From positions 309,354 to 346,279 of the forward strand of contig NZ_JH719942.1 in NCBI RefSeq assembly GCF_000275825.1: a stretch of DNA of 36,926 nucleotides, given 5' to 3'. The position numbers and the translations under genes were made by a program. Of the stretch, positions 30,805 to 36,926 are shown in pieces. Positions within the stretch are counted from its first letter, which is position 1. Every line of letters starts with the position of its first letter. This DNA comes from Saprospira grandis DSM 2844. GTDB taxonomy: Bacteria; Bacteroidota; Bacteroidia; Chitinophagales; Saprospiraceae. Under the pieces are notes generated by a model. The model was not told the origin of the DNA, did not search any database, and worked only from the letters and a program-made list of their open reading frames with translations.

Positions 30805-30996
30805 GCCCCCTTGGGCCCGTCAGGGCCATTGGCCCAGCGCTGCGGAGGACCGTTTTCGGTAGGTTAAAACCCACCGCAACAAGGCTATCGCTTTGCGATG
30901 ATTTATAGCATGAGGGTTGAAACCCTCATGAATTTAGCCCCGCAGCATAGCGGCGGCCGCCCCAAATTGAAGGGCGGCCGCGGGCCCCAAAAAAAA
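30805..30996 (-). repeat. GC-rich hairpin repeat, copy J (minus orientation, centre replaced)
   Basis: Same left end (CCCCCTTGGGCCCGTCAGGG, GGCCCAGCGCTGCGGAGG) and same right end (CCCCGCAGCATAGCGGCGG to GGGCCCCAAAAAAA) as copy I, but the middle is the three-hairpin element (30857-30930) instead of the GGCCAGACC/GGGCCGAGCAG core. The right end abuts the hsdM stop codon. Confidence 0.85.
30857..30930 (-). repeat. Three-hairpin element, copy 2 (inverted)
   Basis: On the plus strand: CGGTAGGTT-AA-AACCCACCG (30857-30876, one mismatch), ATCGC-TTT-GCGAT (30887-30899) and CATGAGGGTT-GA-AACCCTCATG (30909-30930), spacers 10 and 9. It is the reverse of the 5534-5606 arrangement, with changed but still pairing stems. 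Confidence 0.75.
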
Positions 30997-32502
30997 CTAA
31001 TCTAAAAGCTGCTGCAAATCAGAAAGTTCTTTTAGGCTGCTTTGTAAATCCTGCTGAATCTTTTGGATAATCTCTTGGGGCGGATCATAGGCCACCGCCT
31101 CATACTGAATCTCCTTATAGCGGTTGATGGAGAGATCATAATCATTTTCTTGTAGCTCAGAAAGGGGCACCATAAAGGACTGATCGGTGCGGCTGCGGTT
31201 TTCCTCCTGTTCCAGCTTGGCCCAGCGTTGCAAAATATCGGGCAGATTATTCTCTTCATGGCTTTGGGTTTGGCCCTCTTTGCCCAAAAACTGCCGCTTA
31301 TCATCTAGCGAAAAGCCATCGGCCTGCATATCGTAGAACCAGACCTTATCGGTGCCGCCCGCATTGGTTTTGGTAAAAATTAGGATGGCCGTGCTGACCC
31401 CCGCATAGGGTTTGAAAACGCCCGAAGGCATAGAAATAACGGCCTGTAGCTCCTGTTTTTCTACCAACTGTTTGCGGATTTCCTTATGGGCCTTGCTGCT
31501 GCCAAAGAGAACGCCATCGGGGATAATGACCGCCGCTCTACCGCCATTTTTGAGTAGGCGAAGGATTTGGGCCAAAAAGAGCAACTCCGACTTCTTTGTA
31601 TTGACCACCTTGGTTAGTTCCTCATCCAAATCATCCTTGTCCACCGTCCCCTTAAAAGGCGGATTGGCGAGGATGAGCGAGCAACTCTCTTCTAGGTCGG
31701 CATTTCGGGGCGAAAGCGCATTGATATCGCGCAACAAAGGTTGCTCGATGCCGTGCACAAAAAGGTTCATGGCACCCACACGGACCATAGTGGGGTCAAA
31801 CTCTAGGGCCGAGAACATCTTGCTGCGGAAATGCGCCTGGTTTTCGCTTTTGACCAAGGCCTCCTGATGGTTTTTGCGGACATAATCGGCGGCCTCTACC
31901 AAAAAGCCTGCGGTACCTGCCGAGGGGTCGCAAATGGTATCTTGTACATTGGGTTGCATCATATCCACCATCAGGCGGATGATATGTCGGGGCGTGCGGA
32001 ACTGCCCATTTTTCCCGGCCGAAGAGAGTTTAGACAGTAGATATTCATAGAGGTCTCCCTTGGTATCCGAGTCCTTATAATTGACCGAAGAAAGGGCCAA
32101 CACCACCTGATCCAGCAACTTAGCGGAGGGGATCATAAAGCTGGCATTTTGCATATATCGGGCAAAGATCGAGACATTCTCCTTAGACTTTCCTTGAGAG
32201 AGTTCTTCTCGCATAAAGGGAAAAACCTCATCGCGCATCTTTTCGAAGCGGGCTTCAGGGGTCATTTCCTTAAGGTTGGACCAGCGGAGGCTTTCTTGAT
32301 CCTCTTCAAAAAAGACCTTTTTCTCATAGCCTTCGCCAAAGAGAGCGGCCAGTTGGTCTTGTGCATTTTGGCGGTTATCGAGTTCCTGCAAAAACATCAG
32401 GTAAGTCAGTTGCTCGATCACGGTCACGGGGTTGGTCACTCCACCCGACCAGAAGTAATTCCAAATTTTATCTATATCGTTGCGTAATTCTCCAGTAATC
32501 AT
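30997..32502 (-). CDS. hsdM: Type I restriction-modification DNA methyltransferase HsdM
   Basis: 501 residues. N6-adenine methyltransferase of the type I complex: N-terminal HsdM_N helical domain (LRNDIDKIWNYFWSGG, IEQLTYLMFLQELDNRQ), LYEYLLSKLSSAGKNGQFRT and PRHIIRLMVDMM linking region, SAM motif I CDPSAGTAGFLV (191-202), catalytic motif IV ILANPPF (277-283) and GGRAAVIIPDGVLFGS. Start ATG 32502. The C-terminus ends abruptly at LQQLLD where a GC-rich repeat begins, and a possible lost tail lies beyond it. Catalytic parts are intact, so methylation is probably functional. Confidence 0.95.
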   Translation of the reverse strand: MITGELRNDIDKIWNYFWSGGVTNPVTVIEQLTYLMFLQELDNRQNAQDQLAALFGEGYEKKVFFEEDQESLRWSNLKEMTPEARFEKMRDEVFPFMREELSQGKSKENVSIFARYMQNASFMIPSAKLLDQVVLALSSVNYKDSDTKGDLYEYLLSKLSSAGKNGQFRTPRHIIRLMVDMMQPNVQDTICDPSAGTAGFLVEAADYVRKNHQEALVKSENQAHFRSKMFSALEFDPTMVRVGAMNLFVHGIEQPLLRDINALSPRNADLEESCSLILANPPFKGTVDKDDLDEELTKVVNTKKSELLFLAQILRLLKNGGRAAVIIPDGVLFGSSKAHKEIRKQLVEKQELQAVISMPSGVFKPYAGVSTAILIFTKTNAGGTDKVWFYDMQADGFSLDDKRQFLGKEGQTQSHEENNLPDILQRWAKLEQEENRSRTDQSFMVPLSELQENDYDLSINRYKEIQYEAVAYDPPQEIIQKIQQDLQSSLKELSDLQQLLD

Positions 32503-32629
32503 AAAGGTATTTTTGTGAGGGGGAAATATAGGAAGTTTTTTGTTGGGATGTTTTTTTTGTTGGGGGGTTTTTGTGGGGGGTGGGCTTGGGTCATATATCT
32601 CATTTTTCTTATTATCTCCCTTCCATGCT

Positions 32630-32860
32630 TACAGCCCTAGGCTGAAGCCCAGGGTTGTTGACTGAGCGAACTGACGGACTAAAGTCCTTGTTCGCTTTTC
32701 GACCCTGAAGCTATTCACTATAGTAAGAAAATGATCCCAAGCCGTTTATTAGTACTCGTTATGGGCCGATGGTTTTAACCTTCGGCTCATTTTTATTGCG
32801 CCTAGTATGGCCTCTTTTGTTGCTGTGGGTTTCAACCCACAGGTACTATAAAATGCCAAT
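32630..32860. other. Cluster of short hairpins between hsdR and hsdM
   Basis: In the 377-base gap: CCCTAGGCTGAAGCCCAGGG (32636-32655), GCGAAC..GGACTAAAGTCC..GTTCGC (about 32668-32696), GGGCCGATGGTTTTAACCTT then CGGCTC (about 32763-32788) and the perfect CTGTGGGTT-TC-AACCCACAG (32831-32850). The last two have the GGTT..AACC core of the three-hairpin elements. Near the hsdM start (32503-32580) the sequence is T/G-rich with no clear promoter. Confidence 0.6.
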
Positions 32861-32879
32861 AGTCGCCTAGGGGCTCCCC

Positions 32880-35800
32880 CTAAGCCGGTTCCGTATTCTT
32901 ATTTATGGCCTTAATGAGCTCTACAAGGCCATGAGCATGCCCACCGAAGAGGTCGACCAAATTGCCATGGCGGTTAAAGGGCTCGCCCGTAATATCTTGG
33001 GGTTGCAAATAGCCATTGGTTACAAAATGCTGCACAATCAATTGGACCAAGGCCAGTTGTTGGGCATTCCATTTTTGGTCTTGCAGATAATCGGCAAAAG
33101 TGCTCTGGACGGCGGCGGGGTCTAGCCCAATAATCGAGCGGATGAATCGGCCCAAAGAGAGTTCGCCTTGTTCGGCTTGCAGTTCTTCTTTTTTGCCCTG
33201 GGTTTGCTCCAGGATAAAGCGTTCTAGGGCTTCTACCTCGGCTAGGGTTAGGGGTTGATTGCTATGCAGCTTTTGTAGATAAAGCTGCTCCTTATTTTCG
33301 GTTAGTAGGCGGTAGAGCCGTTGTTTATAGGGCTCGGAATAGCCGCCATAGCCCTGCATTTCTCTTTCTTCGGCTCCAGTCAGCTCATCGGCAAAATGGC
33401 TATAAATGGCTTGTTTTTGTTTTTTATCGAGCAGGCGGAGCAGTTCCCGCAGTTCTAGGCGGGCCTCCTCTAGTCCCCAAAAATCGAGGGCCTCAATAGC
33501 GCCGAGTTGGCGCAACTGTCTGATGAGTGGCGCTTTTTCTCGAATCTGTTTGATATTGCCTTTTTGGGCCAGCAGATCGAGGCTTTCTCGCAGGCGGTTG
33601 GCCTTTTTGCTTCGGTCTTTATTTTTCAGGAAAAGCAATTGCAGTTGCCAAATCATTTGATCAAAGCGGCGAGCGCCTAGATCGCTATCCTGATCTACCT
33701 GCGCGGCAACAGGGGCCAGTTCTTCGACAATCTCCTTCAGTTCTTTGCTATTGAGCTGATCCCAGCGGCTGCGCTGCTCATACTTTTTGTAGAGCGGATA
33801 AATGGCTTTGACCTCAATTTGGTGTTGATCTAAATCCATTAGGGCCTGCCAAGCCTCATCTCTTAGGGCCTTTTGATGGGCCAAAAAGCGTTCATCTTCC
33901 TGATAATCCAGATGATTGAGGGCTTGGGCAATTTCTAGCTTAAGCTTATAGGCCCGCTCCTCCATAGAGGGGCTGCGGCTGCCTTGGCCCTTCTCAAAAC
34001 TCTCCTCGAAGAAGCTCACATTATCGCAGACATCAAAGATGTAAAAGAAGGTTTTGTCTTGGCCGGGACCAAAGAGGTCGGGAGACAAACGAGTTCCCCT
34101 ACCGAGCATCTGCCAGAACTTGGCATGAGAACGCAGCTTTTTGTAAAAGACCAGATTGACAATTTGGGGTACATCTACCCCCGTATCGAGCATATCTACC
34201 GAAATGGCAATTTGGGGCAATTGGTTGGGGTCTTTAAAACGATCGTAAAGTGATTCTACATGATCCTTGCTGCCATAAATGGTTTCGGCTAAGTCCGCCT
34301 GGGCCGGAAAAAGCAAATCAAAGCGCTTTTTGAGAAACTTAGCATGCTTGATATTTTTGGCAAAGATGATGGTTTTGCCCAGTTTATCGCCTTGTTCTAC
34401 CTTAAGGCCCTTTTCCATCAAGAGATGGAGGACTTTATCGGCTGTGGGGGCATTAAAGAGGCGAACATCTAGCTCGCTATTGGCGATAGATTCGGGCATT
34501 TCCTCCTCTTCTTCATTCATGAAACTATCTTCATACTCTTCTTTTTCGGCGGGACTAAGGTCCTTATAATGCACCCCCTCATTAGTAATTTGGGTGCTAC
34601 CATCTATAATGATGGGCGGAACCAGATAATTGGCTGCCACCGCCTCTTTGAGTGGATACTCAAAGGTGGGGTTTTCATTGGCACAATGAAAAAGCTGATA
34701 GGTATTGCGGTCCACCTGATCTTGGGGCGTAGCCGTTAGGCCGATTAAAATTGCATCAAAATAATCAAAGATGGCCTTATACTTTTTATAGACCGAACGG
34801 TGGGCCTCATCCACCACAATAAAATCGAATTGGGCAATGCCAAATTTTCGCTCCTCTGTTCTATTCAGATAATTGAGCATGCTGGGATAAGTAGAGAAGA
34901 CCAAGCGGGCATGCTCCTCCCCTTCTTCCTTTTTATCGAGCAGACTAATGCTGCTGTAGTTTTCTAGATGATCTTTAAAAGCATGCTGGGCTTGTTTGAC
35001 TAAAGTGCGGCGGTCGGCTAAAAAGAGGATGCGTTTGGCCCAGTTATTTTCAAAAAGGACCTTAGCTAAAGCCGCAGCTGTACGGGTTTTCCCGCTACCC
35101 GTGGCCATAGATAAAAGCACCGCCCGCTCTCGGTTTTCTAGGGCTTGGTTCACACTGAGCACGGCCTGCATTTGGTAGGGGCGGCCCGCAATCTGAGGGT
35201 CGGGCCCTACCGTCGAAATGGCTTTTCTATTTTTGTGTTTATAGTGTAGATGCTCTAGCTCTTCTCGGCTATAAAAGCCCAAAATAGAGCGCTCTGCCTT
35301 ATAAAACTGATCATCGATGATCGTGGTTTCTAGGCCATTACTCAAAAAGATAATGGGACGGCAGCCCGTAGTTCGTTCTAGGGCATCGGCATATAGTTTG
35401 GCCTGTTCCTTTCCTTTTTCGGGGTCTTTCGTAATGGATTTGGCTTCGAGAATAGCTAAGGGCAATCCTTTTTCATCAAAGAATACATAATCGGCATAGC
35501 CCTTACGGCCAGGATACATCTCATGAATGGTATATTCTTCAACAACTTGTCGATGGTCCTTCAGATTCCAACCCGCTTCTCGCAGCATCTGGTTAATGTA
35601 GAGTTCGCGACTTTCTTTTTCGGTCCGCACCTCTGGGGCTAGGCCAGGTTCCTCGCCTTTTTTCAGCATATTGGCACGGTTGCGTTCTTTTTGCGCCTTA
35701 AACTGTGCGTTTTCTTCTTTTAGTCGCTGGTGTTCCTCCTCAATTTTCTTGAGCCGCTCGAGCTCCTTAAGGATGGTTTTCTGTTTGTCCTCAAAGCTTT

Positions 35801-36278
35801 TTTCTAGTTTGGCCAATTCCTTTCGGCTCAGTTCCTTTTGGGCGCTTCCGCCTAGGGGCAAATGCTCATCGGACCAGCTATGAATGGGCATAGCTTCATT
35901 GGCCGAATAACTTCGGGCCAGCCAATTCATAAAGCGAAAAACATTTTTTAGGGCCTCTTTGGCCTCTTCTCCACTGACCGCCTGAACACTATGGGCAGCC
36001 GCATTTCCAATTTTGCGAATATAGTCAAGGTCCCGCTGCATAGAAGGCCGCAGCATCTGCTTAAAACTGGGCTTTTGCAAAAGACCAAAAAGGGTTTCAT
36101 CGGCATAGCGCTGATCCAAATCTTCATCATGGTCATAAAGCCAATAAACCGTTAATTCTAAAGTCAATCGGCTATAAAAAGCAGCCGTCCGAGGAGCGGT
36201 TAATAGGTGTTTTTCGGCCTCTCTTGCTTGGGTATAGAGCTGGGGCCATTCCTTTTTGAGGAAGTGGAAATTACTCAT
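32880..36278 (-). CDS. hsdR: Type I restriction enzyme restriction subunit HsdR (EcoEI-like)
   Basis: 1132 residues from ATG 36278 (MSNFHFLKKEWPQLYTQARE); the frame is open 18 codons further but those look like leader. Order: DUF4145-like N-terminus (HLLTAPRTAAFYSRLTLELT, IGNAAAHSVQAVS), coiled coil (about 155-225), PD-(D/E)XK nuclease (GYADYVFFDEKGLPLAILEA-KS, with the Asp...Glu-Ala-Lys signature), then SF2 translocase motifs: LLSMATGSGKTRTA (Walker A), IVVDEAHRS (DEAH), LTATPQ, SVDMLDTGVDVP and FWQMLGRGTRLS, then the EcoEI_R C-terminal region. Cleaves unmodified foreign DNA after translocation. All motifs are intact. Two gaps with repeats separate hsdR, hsdM and hsdS. Confidence 0.95.
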   Translation of the reverse strand: MSNFHFLKKEWPQLYTQAREAEKHLLTAPRTAAFYSRLTLELTVYWLYDHDEDLDQRYADETLFGLLQKPSFKQMLRPSMQRDLDYIRKIGNAAAHSVQAVSGEEAKEALKNVFRFMNWLARSYSANEAMPIHSWSDEHLPLGGSAQKELSRKELAKLEKSFEDKQKTILKELERLKKIEEEHQRLKEENAQFKAQKERNRANMLKKGEEPGLAPEVRTEKESRELYINQMLREAGWNLKDHRQVVEEYTIHEMYPGRKGYADYVFFDEKGLPLAILEAKSITKDPEKGKEQAKLYADALERTTGCRPIIFLSNGLETTIIDDQFYKAERSILGFYSREELEHLHYKHKNRKAISTVGPDPQIAGRPYQMQAVLSVNQALENRERAVLLSMATGSGKTRTAAALAKVLFENNWAKRILFLADRRTLVKQAQHAFKDHLENYSSISLLDKKEEGEEHARLVFSTYPSMLNYLNRTEERKFGIAQFDFIVVDEAHRSVYKKYKAIFDYFDAILIGLTATPQDQVDRNTYQLFHCANENPTFEYPLKEAVAANYLVPPIIIDGSTQITNEGVHYKDLSPAEKEEYEDSFMNEEEEEMPESIANSELDVRLFNAPTADKVLHLLMEKGLKVEQGDKLGKTIIFAKNIKHAKFLKKRFDLLFPAQADLAETIYGSKDHVESLYDRFKDPNQLPQIAISVDMLDTGVDVPQIVNLVFYKKLRSHAKFWQMLGRGTRLSPDLFGPGQDKTFFYIFDVCDNVSFFEESFEKGQGSRSPSMEERAYKLKLEIAQALNHLDYQEDERFLAHQKALRDEAWQALMDLDQHQIEVKAIYPLYKKYEQRSRWDQLNSKELKEIVEELAPVAAQVDQDSDLGARRFDQMIWQLQLLFLKNKDRSKKANRLRESLDLLAQKGNIKQIREKAPLIRQLRQLGAIEALDFWGLEEARLELRELLRLLDKKQKQAIYSHFADELTGAEEREMQGYGGYSEPYKQRLYRLLTENKEQLYLQKLHSNQPLTLAEVEALERFILEQTQGKKEELQAEQGELSLGRFIRSIIGLDPAAVQSTFADYLQDQKWNAQQLALVQLIVQHFVTNGYLQPQDITGEPFNRHGNLVDLFGGHAHGLVELIKAINKNTEPA

Positions 36279-36383
36279 GTTTGTCTGTTTTGTTCTGCCC
36301 TGAAAATAATTAAAATGCGTCAAGAAGTACAAATAAAACTAACTTTTGTCCAGCCTATCTAGAATCTAATATTTTTTTTGATG

Positions 36384-36589
36384 TTTTGGGGCCTCCCGCC
36401 TGCGGCGGGCGCTACGTTTCGCAGCTCGCTATTCGCTCGGCCCTGCAGCGGCTGCGCCGCTTTGGTCTGGCCCTGCGGGCCACTGCTGCACATCGCTAGG
36501 CCGCCCCCTACTGCGCATCGGTTACTCCCTTCGGTCGTCGAACGGCGGCCTAAAGGCCTTGTTGTGGCCGGGCGCTTCGCGCCCCCAAA
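36384..36589 (+). repeat. GC-rich hairpin repeat, copy K (plus orientation, with extra 3' module)
   Basis: TTTTGGGGCCTCCCGCCTGC start, GCAGCTCGCTATTCGCTCGG, hairpin AGCGGCTGCGCCGCT, GGTCTGGCCCTGCGGGCCAC and CACATCGCTAGGCCG, then the module GTTACTCC..TCGTCGAAC..CTAAAGGCCTTGTTGT shared with copy B, ending GGGCGCTTCGCGCCCCC. It fills the gap between hsdR and the Rpn gene (36279-36742) together with AT-rich leader. Confidence 0.85.
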
Positions 36590-36742
36590 CCGCAAATTTG
36601 GCCCAAATTTAAAATTAAGTGTATTTAACTGTTGACTATTTGCTTTTTAGTCTTTATAGTTGGTGGTATACGCATTTTTTAGTGCTGCATTTTTTCACCA
36701 CCTCATTTAAATGCCTTAATTTTGGGAAAAGAAGAAAAAAAG

Positions 36743-36926
36743 ATGATCAAGGATCGCTACATCAATCCACTCACCGATTTTGGATTTAAGAAGCTTTTTG
36801 GCGAGGCCGCCAATAAGGAGCTGCTCATCCATTTTCTCAATCAGCTGCTGCCCGAAAAGCATCAGGTGGAGGACCTCGAATACCTCCCTAGCGAACGCCT
36901 GCCCTCCAGCTTTCTGGACCGAAAAG
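36743..36926 (+). CDS. Rpn family / PD-(D/E)XK nuclease transposase-like protein (5' part only)
   Basis: 61 codons before the window ends. Begins MIKDRYINPLTDFGFKKLFG, then NKELLIHFLNQLLP and VEDLEYLPSE. This is the characteristic start of the Rpn/PDDEXK_2 family ('INPltDfaFKklFG...NkelLi.fLN.lL'), multi-copy proteins in Bacteroidota that act as nucleases promoting RecA-independent recombination. The leader has a purine-rich GGGAAAAGAAGAAAAAAAG just before the ATG. The catalytic Asp and ExK region lies outside the window. Confidence 0.88.
   Translation, partial: MIKDRYINPLTDFGFKKLFGEAANKELLIHFLNQLLPEKHQVEDLEYLPSERLPSSFLDRK

Noticed and set aside
1-36926. tRNA and rRNA genes
   Set aside because: No cloverleaf with a TTCRA arm and CCA-like end and no rRNA signature was seen on either strand.

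Overview
The window looks like chromosome from a Bacteroidota bacterium, most likely a Saprospira-like member of Saprospirales. This is inferred from several things: the DUF4212/VC_2705-type symporter pair, a HU-CCDC81/SPOR protein, a DUF1501/DUF1800 pair, a class II HMG-CoA reductase next to type 2 IPP isomerase, TAnnTTTG-like -7 promoter boxes, weak Shine-Dalgarno sites, and a codon style rich in 'ggcc/ttgg'. No rRNA, tRNA, CRISPR array, transposase or phage gene is visible.

Positions 1-24650 are mostly housekeeping. From left to right: a truncated SSS-type symporter with a small membrane partner (minus); a three-gene minus operon of porin, DUF4212 subunit and SSS symporter (5040 to 1657); a SUKH/pentapeptide-repeat protein; mevalonate-pathway fni and mvaA (plus); shikimate kinase; a HU-CCDC81/SPOR protein and a small secreted protein; a VWA-like secreted protein; a 57-residue gene (14333-14506); trmN6; two DUF2158-like proteins with extreme poly-aspartate tails; a small secreted protein; the DUF1501/DUF1800 pair; and dnaE.

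Positions 24670-36926 form a defence island. A RloA/AbiLi-like ATPase is followed by a deleted, frameshifted rloB remnant, and this cassette lies between two identical 43-bp copies of the dnaE terminator. Next, on the minus strand, comes a second SMC/OLD-like ATPase overlapping a PD-(D/E)XK-like partner that carries one in-frame TAG. A complete type I restriction-modification locus follows (hsdR, hsdM, hsdS, all minus), and then the start of a Rpn/PD-(D/E)XK transposase-like nuclease at the right edge. In both ATPase modules the ATPase is open while the partner is broken.

The most unusual aspect is the intergenic DNA. At least 13 copies of a GC-rich 120-230 bp repeat, in both orientations and bounded by ttttggggcc / ggccccaaaa, fill most long gaps. 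Each copy is built of short hairpins whose stems differ but still pair. Two loci also carry a separate 72-73 bp three-hairpin element with compensatory changes. Other repeats are a 12.7-copy 21-bp tandem array, a 25-bp perfect inverted repeat around 116 bp, and two adjacent GC repeats that appear to have displaced the end of hsdM.
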